Source: an uncultured Clostridia bacterium
GTDB taxonomy: Bacteria; Bacillota; Clostridia; UBA1381
Reading direction: 5' to 3'
Length of the DNA: 52,851 bases
NCBI GenBank assembly: GCA_959602045.1
Contig: CAUGRT010000017.1
Location: 1 to 52,851, forward strand
The translations under genes were made by a program, and so were the position numbers. The stretch's first letter is position 1. Every line of letters begins with the position of its first letter. The notes under the pieces were generated by a model. The model saw only the letters and a list, made by a program, of their open reading frames with translations, made no database searches and was not told the DNA's origin. Positions 25,056 to 32,219 of this stretch are shown piece by piece.

Positions 25056-25649
25056 TTAATCCTCCTTGATAATCTCTTTCAAATTCTCGTACATTTTCCG
25101 CAACGCTCTTCCCCGGTGGCTGACTTGATTCTTTTCCTCATCCGTTGCCTGAGCGAATGTCTTTTGCAGCTCATCACAATAAAAAATCGGGTCATAGCCA
25201 AAGCCGTTCTCGCCTTTCGGTTCTCTTAAAATCTCGCCTTTGACCTCGCCGGTTGTCACCAACTCCCTGCCATCCGGTAAAATCACCGCAACCGCCGTTA
25301 CAAATTTCGCCTGCCGATTCTTATGCGGCTCCATTTCGCTTAAAACCTTTTGCAGCTTATCCCGATCGGATGCGTTTTCTCCGGCATATCTCGCACTGTA
25401 AATCCCCGGTCTGCCGTCCAAAGCGTCAATACACAGTCCTGAATCATCCGCCATAACAATATCGTCTGATAAAAGAGATACTGCCCGCGCTTTAATCATG
25501 GCGTTCTTTTCAAAGGAATCACCCGTTTCCTCAATGTCAACATTAAAGCCCTCATCCTGCTGTGAAACCACTTCAATTCCCAAATCCCCAAAAATCTTTT
25601 CTATTTCCCGGATTTTACCCGCATTTTTTGTCGCGGCAATAATTCTCAT
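25056..25649 (-). CDS. rdgB: XTP/dITP pyrophosphatase RdgB/HAM1
   Basis: I chose the ATG at 25649 (MRIIAATKNAGKIREIE), which has AAAGGGT upstream. A longer frame to 25739 adds 30 residues the family does not have. The 197-residue product has the ATKNAGK substrate-binding start, VMADDSGLCIDALDGRPGIYSARYAG, GFGYDPIF and SHRGRALRKM, all family signatures. It removes XTP, ITP and dITP from the nucleotide pool. It is first in the operon that continues to ndoA. Confidence 0.96.
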   Translation of the reverse strand: MRIIAATKNAGKIREIEKIFGDLGIEVVSQQDEGFNVDIEETGDSFEKNAMIKARAVSLLSDDIVMADDSGLCIDALDGRPGIYSARYAGENASDRDKLQKVLSEMEPHKNRQAKFVTAVAVILPDGRELVTTGEVKGEILREPKGENGFGYDPIFYCDELQKTFAQATDEEKNQVSHRGRALRKMYENLKEIIKED

Positions 25650-25701
25650 ATGCTGTTTACCCTTTCTTTTCCAATATAAGGAATATGAATATACTGTTAT
25701 T

Positions 25702-25730
25702 ATTCTACTACAAATTCTCTGATTTTGCAA
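25702..25730 (-). promoter_or_regulatory. promoter of the rdgB operon
   Basis: On the minus strand: TTGCAA (25730-25725), 17-base spacer, TAGAAT (25707-25702). The predicted start is near 25695, about 45 bases before the ATG. Confidence 0.6.
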
Positions 25731-25789
25731 CCCTTTCATGAAAATAATTTAATTTTCCGTGCTATTCGGAATGCATTTGGGTAAAAGTA

Positions 25790-25818
25790 TTGACTTTTCC
25801 GCATTTTTTTGATAAAAT
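25790..25818 (+). promoter_or_regulatory. promoter of the iorA-iorB-paaK operon
   Basis: TTGACT (25790-25795), 17-base spacer, TAAAAT (25813-25818), divergent from the rdgB promoter. A short tandem repeat AATAGGATAAAA follows just downstream. Confidence 0.75.
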
Positions 25819-25910
25819 TATTAAGATATAATAGGATAAAAATAATAGGATAAAATCGCATATGTTGCGATTTTGATTTTAAAAATTACAGAAAGGCAGT
25901 GTTTTACATA

Positions 25911-27650
25911 GTGAAAAAATTAATGTTGGGAAACGCAGCCGTTGCCCGCGGTGCTTATGAAGCGGGTGTGCGTGTTGTTTCCTCCTATCCGGGTACACCG
26001 AGTACCGAGATCACAGAAAATATTGTGAAATATGACGACATTTATGTGGAATGGGCGCCGAATGAGAAGGTTGCGGCAGAGGTTGCGATCGGTGCTTCGA
26101 TTGCCGGCGGCAGATCCATGTCCTGCATGAAGCATGTCGGCTTGAATGTAATGGCTGACCCCGTATTTACGGCAAGCTATACCGGCGTAAACGGCGGTTT
26201 GGTATTGTGCGTTGCCGATGACCAGGGCATGCACTCCTCTCAAAATGAGCAGGATTCCAGACATTACGCAAAGGCGTCCAAGATTATGATGCTTGAGCCA
26301 TCGGACAGCGGAGAATGTAAGGAGTTTACAAAGCAGGCGTATGCTTTATCCGAAGAATTTGATACGCCTGTATTTTTGCGTCTTTCCACGCGTGTTTCCC
26401 ATTCTCAAAGTCTTGTGGAGGAATGTGAAAGACCGGAGCAGCCGTTAAAGGATTATGAGAAAAATCCGCAAAAATATGTTATGATGCCCGGCAATGCCAT
26501 CAAGCGTCATGTTGTTGTGGAAGAAAGAATGAAGAAGCTGACGGAATTTGCCGAAACAACTTCATTAAATACTGTTGAGGATAACGGCAGCAAAATCGGC
26601 GTAATTGCAGCAGGCATCGCCTACATGTACGCAAAAGAGGCGTTGGGCGATCAGGTAAACTACCTGAAGCTGGGCATGATCTATCCCCTGCCCCAAAAGC
26701 TGATTTTGGACTTTGCCGCAAAATGCGATAAGGTTTATGTAATTGAAGAATTGGATCCGTTTATCGAGGAGCATTGCAAAGCCATCGGCGTTGACGTAAT
26801 CGGAAAGGACGCATTTACATTATTGGGCGAATATACGCCGGCAATGATTAAGAAGGCGGTTTTGAATCAAGACGCAGTGGAATCCATTGCTATTGAAGAA
26901 GCGATTCCCGTCCGTCCGCCGGTTATGTGTGCAGGATGTCCGCACCGCGGCACTTTCTACACGCTGAAAAAGCTCGGCTTAACGGTTTCCGGCGACATTG
27001 GCTGTTATACGCTCGGCGCAACTCCACCGCTGCAAAGCCTGGATACGACAATTTGTATGGGGGCGTCCGTCAGTGCTGCACACGGCATGGCAAAGGCACG
27101 CGGTGCAGAATTTAATAAAAAGCTTGTTTCCGTAATCGGCGATTCCACCTTTATGCATTCCGGTATTACGGGATTGGTTGATATTGTTTACAACAAAGGC
27201 AACAATACCGTCATCATTCTGGATAACTCCATCACCGGAATGACCGGTCACCAGGATAACCCGACGACCGGCTACACCATCCGCAAGGAACCGACAAAGC
27301 AGGTGAATCTGGTTGCGCTTTGCAAATCCATCGGCATTGAGCATATTACGGTTGTCGATCCGTTTGATGTAAAGGCTTTTGAGAAGATTGTCAAGGAAGA
27401 AGTTCAGCGCGAAGAACCCTCCGTTATCATCGCTCAAAGACCGTGCGCATTGCTGCCGAATATGAGAAAAACCTATACCGGTCACTGCGAAATTACTGAC
27501 AAATGTAAAAAATGTAAGATGTGCATGAAGCTTGGATGTCCCGCGATTTCGCTGGACGGCGATACGGTAAAAATCGACACTACCCAATGCAACGGCTGCG
27601 GACTTTGCGTGAATGTATGTCCGTTCGGCGCGATAGAAAAGGAGGATTAA
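25911..27650 (+). CDS. iorA: indolepyruvate:ferredoxin oxidoreductase, alpha subunit
   Basis: I prefer the GTG at 25911 (VKKLMLGNAAVARGAYEAG), which matches usual IorA starts. The GTG at 25899 lies almost on top of the AAAGG site. The roughly 579-residue product has the pyruvate-oxidoreductase-like N-terminus (SSYPGTPSTEI), the TPP-binding part with GDIGCYTLG, MGASVSAAHG and GDSTFMHSGITG, and two C-terminal 4Fe-4S motifs (CKKCKMCMKLGCP and CNGCGLCVNVCP). With IorB it oxidises arylpyruvates to arylacetyl-CoA, reducing ferredoxin, in anaerobic aromatic amino acid breakdown. It is followed by iorB and paaK. Confidence 0.96.
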   Translation: MKKLMLGNAAVARGAYEAGVRVVSSYPGTPSTEITENIVKYDDIYVEWAPNEKVAAEVAIGASIAGGRSMSCMKHVGLNVMADPVFTASYTGVNGGLVLCVADDQGMHSSQNEQDSRHYAKASKIMMLEPSDSGECKEFTKQAYALSEEFDTPVFLRLSTRVSHSQSLVEECERPEQPLKDYEKNPQKYVMMPGNAIKRHVVVEERMKKLTEFAETTSLNTVEDNGSKIGVIAAGIAYMYAKEALGDQVNYLKLGMIYPLPQKLILDFAAKCDKVYVIEELDPFIEEHCKAIGVDVIGKDAFTLLGEYTPAMIKKAVLNQDAVESIAIEEAIPVRPPVMCAGCPHRGTFYTLKKLGLTVSGDIGCYTLGATPPLQSLDTTICMGASVSAAHGMAKARGAEFNKKLVSVIGDSTFMHSGITGLVDIVYNKGNNTVIILDNSITGMTGHQDNPTTGYTIRKEPTKQVNLVALCKSIGIEHITVVDPFDVKAFEKIVKEEVQREEPSVIIAQRPCALLPNMRKTYTGHCEITDKCKKCKMCMKLGCPAISLDGDTVKIDTTQCNGCGLCVNVCPFGAIEKED

Positions 27651-27654
27651 TCAA

Positions 27655-28215
27655 ATGAATATAATGATTGTAGGCGTAGGAGGACAAGGTACGCTCCTGG
27701 CAAGCCGAATCCTCGGTAAGGTCGCGATTAAGGAAGGGTTTGATGTAAAAGTCAGCGAAGTTCACGGAATGAGTCAGCGCGGCGGAAGCGTTGTAACCTA
27801 TGTAAAATACGGCGATAAGGTGTACTCCCCGATCATTGACCGCGGAGAAGCCGATATTATCCTTGCTTTTGAAATTCTTGAAGCATACAGAGCATTGCCG
27901 TATCTGAAAAAGGGCGGCAAGATGATTGCCAACACGCAGCAGATGAATCCGATGCCCGTAATTACCGGAGCAATGGAATATCCACAGGATATTGAAAAAA
28001 AGCTGTCAGAAAAAATCAATCTGCAAGCCGTAGACGCACTTGCAGCTGCAAGAGAAGCCGGAAATTTCAAAGCGGTAAACGTTGTTTTGATCGGCTTGCT
28101 CGCGAAAAGCACCGATGTCAAGAAAGAAGTATGGCTCGAAACGATCAAGGAAACCGTTCCCGAAAAGTTTTTGGAGGTCAATCTAAAAGCATTCGAACTT
28201 GGATATAACATGTAA
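27655..28215 (+). CDS. iorB: indolepyruvate:ferredoxin oxidoreductase, beta subunit
   Basis: The 186-residue product is the POR-gamma-type subunit: MIVGVGGQGTLLASRILG, EVHGMSQRGGSVVTYVKYG, then a helical end. It pairs with IorA. The ATG at 27655 has a perfect AAAGGAGG overlapping the end of iorA, and only a few bases separate the genes, so the two subunits are made together. Confidence 0.96.
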   Translation: MNIMIVGVGGQGTLLASRILGKVAIKEGFDVKVSEVHGMSQRGGSVVTYVKYGDKVYSPIIDRGEADIILAFEILEAYRALPYLKKGGKMIANTQQMNPMPVITGAMEYPQDIEKKLSEKINLQAVDALAAAREAGNFKAVNVVLIGLLAKSTDVKKEVWLETIKETVPEKFLEVNLKAFELGYNM

Positions 28216-28251
28216 ATAAACAATATAAGACCCAAAGGAGGACAAACCACA

Positions 28252-29544
28252 ATGTCAATGTTTCAACCCGAAATTGAAACGATGTCCCGCGAGGACATTC
28301 GCACCCATCAGCTTGAAAAGCTGCAATGGCAGGTAAAGCGCGTTTATGAAAACGTACCGATGTACAGAGAAAGAATGGATGAAGCCGGCGTAAAACCTGA
28401 GGATATTCAGACGCTTGAAGATTTAGCAAAGCTTCCCTTTACCACCAAACAGGATTTAAGAGATTATTATCCGTTTGATTTATTTGCCGTTCCCAAAAAG
28501 GAGATTGTCAGAATCCATGCATCTTCCGGAACGACAGGAAAGCAGATTGTTGCCGGCTACACCAGAAACGATCTGGATATGTGGTCGAACGGATTCGCGC
28601 GTCAGCTTGTTGCAGCAGGTGGCGATCAAAAATCCATCGTCCAGGTATCCTACGGCTATGGCCTGTTTACCGGCGGTCTGGGTGCGCATCAAGGCGCAGA
28701 GAAAGTCGGCGCTATGGTTGTCCCCACCTCCTCCGGAAATACCGAAAGACAGATTCGTTTTATGTGTGATTTGGGTGCAACGCATCTGTGCTGTACTCCG
28801 TCTTACGCAATGTACCTCGGTGAAACCGTAAAGGAAATGGGCGTTAAAAATCAGCTCAAATTAAAAGCCGGCATTTTCGGTGCGGAGCCTTGGACAGAGG
28901 AAATGAGAAAACAGATTGAGGAAACACTCGGTATTAAAGCATTTGACGTCTATGGCTTGACCGAGATCATGGGTCCGGGCGTTTCATATGAGTGTCACAT
29001 GCAGCAGGGTATGCATATTTGTGAGGATATGTTTATTGCTGAAATTATTGATCCCGAAACCGGCGAGGTTCTGCCGGAAGGCTCGTTCGGTGAATTGGTA
29101 TTTACCACCATCACCAAAGAGGGTCAGCCGCTGATTCGTTATCGTACAAGAGATTTGTGTACACTGGACTACTCCCCCTGCGAATGCGGCAGAACGCATG
29201 TCAGAATGAAGAAGCCTGCTGGACGTACCGACGATATGCTGATTATCCGCGGCGTGAATGTATTCCCGTCCCAGATTGAGGAGGTTCTTCTGAAGAACAG
29301 CATTGAGGTTTCCCCGAATTATCAGATTCTGGTAGACCGTGTAAATAATACCGATACATTGGATATTAACGTCGAATTAAGTCCTAAATTCAACGGAAAT
29401 GTTGAGGATGAAAAGAAGAACTTAGAGGCACAGCTGCGCTCCATGCTCGGCATCGGCGCAAAGGTACACCTGCTTCGTCCGAAATCCATCGTCAGAAGCG
29501 AAGGCAAAGCAAAGAGAGTTATCGACAACAGAAAATTGCATTAA
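28252..29544 (+). CDS. paaK: phenylacetate-CoA ligase family enzyme
   Basis: The 430-residue product is an adenylate-forming enzyme with HASSGTTGKQIVAGYT (the P-loop-like motif), GAEPWTEEMR, YGLTEIMGPGVSYEC and RYRTRDLC. It is the usual length of PaaK. It activates arylacetates such as phenylacetate or indoleacetate to CoA thioesters with ATP. Linked to iorAB here, it may recycle or supply arylacetyl-CoA in aromatic amino acid metabolism. The direction in vivo is not known. It has AAAGGAGG upstream and ends before a strong terminator. Confidence 0.94.
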   Translation: MSMFQPEIETMSREDIRTHQLEKLQWQVKRVYENVPMYRERMDEAGVKPEDIQTLEDLAKLPFTTKQDLRDYYPFDLFAVPKKEIVRIHASSGTTGKQIVAGYTRNDLDMWSNGFARQLVAAGGDQKSIVQVSYGYGLFTGGLGAHQGAEKVGAMVVPTSSGNTERQIRFMCDLGATHLCCTPSYAMYLGETVKEMGVKNQLKLKAGIFGAEPWTEEMRKQIEETLGIKAFDVYGLTEIMGPGVSYECHMQQGMHICEDMFIAEIIDPETGEVLPEGSFGELVFTTITKEGQPLIRYRTRDLCTLDYSPCECGRTHVRMKKPAGRTDDMLIIRGVNVFPSQIEEVLLKNSIEVSPNYQILVDRVNNTDTLDINVELSPKFNGNVEDEKKNLEAQLRSMLGIGAKVHLLRPKSIVRSEGKAKRVIDNRKLH

Positions 29545-29550
29545 GCTAAC

Positions 29551-29592
29551 AATCTGCCGCGAATAAATGCTTTCGCGGCAGATTTCGTTTTT
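29551..29592 (+). terminator. terminator of the ior-paaK operon
   Basis: AATCTGCCGCGA (29551-29562) pairs with TCGCGGCAGATT (29573-29584), followed by TCGTTTTTG. Confidence 0.88.
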
Positions 29593-29621
29593 GTCATATA
29601 ATAATGATTCAAAAAACATCA

Positions 29622-29748
29622 AGTAACTGTAAAATCATATGAATATATCGGTCAAGAATTTTTAACTGTTTTTCGGTTTATGGAGGCGAGTTCCGCGCAA
29701 CGTAGCGGATGTTTGAGCCGCAATAGACCGAAAAACAGTTAAAAATTC
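29622..29748. repeat. dispersed hairpin element, copy 4
   Basis: The leader AGTAACTGTAAAAT (29622-29635) and a TATCGGT stretch resemble the leader of copy 1 on the same strand. Arms of 21 bases (29656-29676 and 29728-29748) are perfectly complementary. The head holds CCGCGCAACGTAGCGG on the plus strand, opposite to copy 1. It sits between the paaK terminator and the kinase gene, 43 bases before its start codon. Confidence 0.87.
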
Positions 29749-29791
29749 GTTCTTTACCACTATCTAAAAAAACACCAAAGGAGAACAAGCT

Positions 29792-30814
29792 ATGTTTAAA
29801 GAAAATACTGAATTTGACATTATCGGTCTGGGCGAAGTTATGCTCCGGCTTTCCTCACCCAGTAAGGAAAAAATCTCACAGAGTGAAACCTTTGAGAAAA
29901 ATGCCGGCGGCAGTGAGCTGAACGTTGTATCCGGCGCGGCAATGCTGGGCGTTCGTTCTGCAATCATCACCAAACTCCCGGATAACAAAATCGGGCATTT
30001 TATCCGCAACAAAATCCGCTATGGGAATGTCAGTGATGATTATCTGATTTACGACTCCTCGGAAGAAAAGCGGCTTGGACTGTACTACTATGAAAGCGGC
30101 GCATATCCGCGTAAGTCTTCCGTCATTTACGACCGTGCCAAATCCTCCATGTGTTCCCTGCGCATTGACGAGCTTCCCCATGATATTTATGAAAAAACAA
30201 AGGTGTTCCACGTCAGCAGCATCACGCTCGCTATCGACCCGGAATTGCAAAAAACTGCACTCGAAATGATTAAGCGTTTCCATGAAGCAGGCGCACTGAT
30301 CTCATTTGATGTCAACTACCGCGCCGCGCTCTGGAGTGAGGATGAAGCGCGTGCCGTTATCGAAAGCGTTTTCCCGTATGTGGATTTTCTGTTTGTTTCT
30401 GAAGAAACCTCGCGGAGAATGTTGCAAAGAACCGGAACGCTTGAAGAAATCATGCAAGGCTACGCTAAAGATTACGGCTGCAAGCTGGTTGCTACCACGC
30501 GCCGCGAGGTCGTTTCTCCCATGCGCCATAATTTCAACTCCAAAATCTTTTATGAGGGGAAATTTTATGAAGAAGCGCCGTATAATAATATTGAAGTAAT
30601 TGATCGAATCGGCAGCGGCGATGCATATCTTGCCGGCGTATTGTACGGTCTGATTAAAACCGGCGATATTCAGCAAGCGCTTGAAATCGGGAACGCCTCC
30701 TCCGCCGTTAAGAATACCGTAGTCGGCGATATGGCTGCAAGCAGCATTGATGAAATTCTGAACATTATCGCTTCTCATAAAGCCACCGGCAGACAGGACG
30801 AAATGGTTCGATAA
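29792..30814 (+). CDS. PfkB-family sugar kinase, KdgK-like (2-keto-3-deoxygluconate)
   Basis: The 340-residue product is a ribokinase-fold enzyme with the N-terminal GGSELNVVSGAAMLG motif (about 39 to 53), FDVNYRAALW (172-181, typical of KDG kinases) and the anion hole GSGDAYLAG (274-282, catalytic D277). KdgK phosphorylates 2-keto-3-deoxygluconate, the product of unsaturated uronate breakdown. That would fit the pectin locus 1.5 kb away, although the two are on opposite strands and not co-transcribed. The ATG at 29792 has AAAGGAG upstream. The exact substrate is inferred. It ends at a strong bidirectional terminator. Confidence 0.85.
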   Translation: MFKENTEFDIIGLGEVMLRLSSPSKEKISQSETFEKNAGGSELNVVSGAAMLGVRSAIITKLPDNKIGHFIRNKIRYGNVSDDYLIYDSSEEKRLGLYYYESGAYPRKSSVIYDRAKSSMCSLRIDELPHDIYEKTKVFHVSSITLAIDPELQKTALEMIKRFHEAGALISFDVNYRAALWSEDEARAVIESVFPYVDFLFVSEETSRRMLQRTGTLEEIMQGYAKDYGCKLVATTRREVVSPMRHNFNSKIFYEGKFYEEAPYNNIEVIDRIGSGDAYLAGVLYGLIKTGDIQQALEIGNASSAVKNTVVGDMAASSIDEILNIIASHKATGRQDEMVR

Positions 30815-30816
30815 TC

Positions 30817-30855
30817 AAAAAGTGAATGTTTACTTTGGATAAACATTCACTTTTT
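30817..30855. terminator. bidirectional terminator between kinase and antiporter
   Basis: AAAAAGTGAATGTTTA (30817-30832) pairs perfectly with TAAACATTCACTTTTT (30840-30855) around a 7-base loop. It serves both convergent genes. Confidence 0.92.
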
Positions 30856-30857
30856 CT

Positions 30858-32042
30858 TTACGCGTTCTTCGCATTTAATAGCCTTTTATAAGTCAAATCA
30901 ATCAGAAATGCCCCAAGCGGCGCGGTAATGATAATGGATAATACCGCAACAGTCAGCACTGTTTCTCCGCAGCTCAGACCCATTGCCAATGGGATGCCGC
31001 CGATTGCGGCTTGCACGGTGGCTTTCGGCAGATATGCCAGCATACAAAACAGCCGTTCTTTCATGGATAGATTTGTTTTGATCATGCAAACGCATACTCC
31101 CGCCATCCGAAAGGCTAAAACAGCAAGAATCAGAATCACTGCCGCCAATCCGGCTTTGATAGCATAACCGAGATTGACGCATGCCCCGACAAGCACAAAC
31201 AGCAGAATCTCAAAAACCACCCATAACTTGCTGTACCGCTCGGAAAGCCTTTTGGTAAGCGCCGGTTTGATTTTTTGCATTGAAACACCCACGCACATAA
31301 CGGCTATCATTGCCGAAAACGGAACAACACTTCCGAAAGTATCTTCCAATGCCACAAACAAAAAGGATGAACTCATAATAAATATCATCTTGACTGTATC
31401 CCTTATATGAACCCGTTCGAAGATTTTGCCTAATAGAAAACCCACCAAAAGACCAACCGCAATTCCAAGAAGAATGGAAACAGGAATCCGGATGAAGCTT
31501 AATGCCGATAGGTTTCCCGTCTGCTCCAATCCCGAAAATACCGAAAACATCACAATCACAAAAACATCATCAACAGACGCTCCTGCCATAATCAGCTGCG
31601 GAATCCCTTGATCCGTCCCATAACCCTCCTCCGTCAGCTTTAACATTTTCGGCACAATCACCGCCGGAGATACCGCACCGACAACCGCTCCCATGATTGC
31701 CGCCTCCAAACGGGTAATTCCGAGAAGCATTGGTGCAAGAAGTACCATACCCAGCATTTCAAAGCAAGCCGGAAGAAAGCACATCATCAACGCCGGACGT
31801 CCGTTTTTCTTTAACGCCTCAATATCCAGAGAAAGTCCGGCTCGCGTTAGAATAATAATCAATGCAATCTTACGGAGCTGTGCCGATATTTCCAAAACGC
31901 TTTCATCTATTAAATTAAACATATACGGTCCTATGAGAATCCCTACCGCCAACATCCCCATCAGCGCAGGTAAACGCAGTTTCTTGCAAATCTCTCCTGC
32001 CAAAAATCCAAAAATCATAATCATTGCTAAACTAAAAAACAT
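30858..32042 (-). CDS. cation:proton antiporter (CPA family), fluoride-riboswitch controlled
   Basis: I chose the ATG at 32042 (MFFSLAMIMIFGFLAGE), six bases after GGAGG. The longer frame to 32084 would start within the terminator stem of the riboswitch. The 394-residue product has about 12 transmembrane segments and the Na+/H+-exchanger signature, with GAVVGAVSPAVIVPKML (TM5 region) and GASVDDVFVIVMFS, where the paired acidic residues (DD) are expected in the ion-binding site. The C-terminus ends in the cytoplasm. CPA antiporters are a known, though less common, class of fluoride-riboswitch genes. It therefore probably helps survive fluoride or weak-acid stress. Confidence 0.9.
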   Translation of the reverse strand: MFFSLAMIMIFGFLAGEICKKLRLPALMGMLAVGILIGPYMFNLIDESVLEISAQLRKIALIIILTRAGLSLDIEALKKNGRPALMMCFLPACFEMLGMVLLAPMLLGITRLEAAIMGAVVGAVSPAVIVPKMLKLTEEGYGTDQGIPQLIMAGASVDDVFVIVMFSVFSGLEQTGNLSALSFIRIPVSILLGIAVGLLVGFLLGKIFERVHIRDTVKMIFIMSSSFLFVALEDTFGSVVPFSAMIAVMCVGVSMQKIKPALTKRLSERYSKLWVVFEILLFVLVGACVNLGYAIKAGLAAVILILAVLAFRMAGVCVCMIKTNLSMKERLFCMLAYLPKATVQAAIGGIPLAMGLSCGETVLTVAVLSIIITAPLGAFLIDLTYKRLLNAKNA

Positions 32043-32059
32043 AAAAAACCTCCATAAAC

Positions 32060-32109
32060 GCAGAAAAGCTGATGCCCCCTGCAAATCAAAATTGCAGAAG
32101 TCATCAGCC
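32060..32109 (-). terminator. riboswitch terminator overlapping the aptamer
   Basis: On the minus strand, GCTGATG (32108-32102) with the neighbouring CTGCAA pairs with TTGCAG and CATCAGC (32074-32068). This makes a long stem followed by TTTTCTG. The 5' side is the 3' half of the fluoride aptamer, so ligand binding and termination exclude each other. Confidence 0.8.
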
Positions 32110-32154
32110 TTGAATCAGCGGTTTTAGCTTTCGCTACGGGAGAACCTCATTCCC
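32093..32154 (-). promoter_or_regulatory. fluoride riboswitch (crcB motif) aptamer
   Basis: On the minus strand, GGGAAUGAGGUUCUCCC (32154 onward) forms the first stem. It is followed by an inserted UAGC-GAAA-GCUA hairpin, then AAACCGCU, a loop, and GGCUGAUGACUUCUGC, which matches the conserved 3' half of the fluoride aptamer. GAGGU in the first loop can pair with ACUUC to form the known pseudoknot. The downstream switch terminator uses GGCUGAUG. Fluoride binding should stop terminator formation and turn on the antiporter gene. The extra tetraloop hairpin between stem 1 and AAACCGC is less usual. Confidence 0.88.
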
Positions 32155-32165
32155 TTTTTATTTAT

Positions 32166-32193
32166 ATTATAGCACAAACTCTCCAAAGGTCAA
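32166..32193 (-). promoter_or_regulatory. promoter of the fluoride riboswitch-antiporter transcript
   Basis: On the minus strand: TTGACC (32193-32188), 16-base spacer, perfect TATAAT (32171-32166). Confidence 0.85.
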
Positions 32194-32219
32194 CAGAAAA
32201 TTTTGTTTTTATGACGTTT

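Noticed and set aside
9518..29748. Interpreting the four repeats as a CRISPR array
   Set aside because: The copies are kilobases apart, are long hairpins rather than short repeats with spacers, and no cas genes are present.
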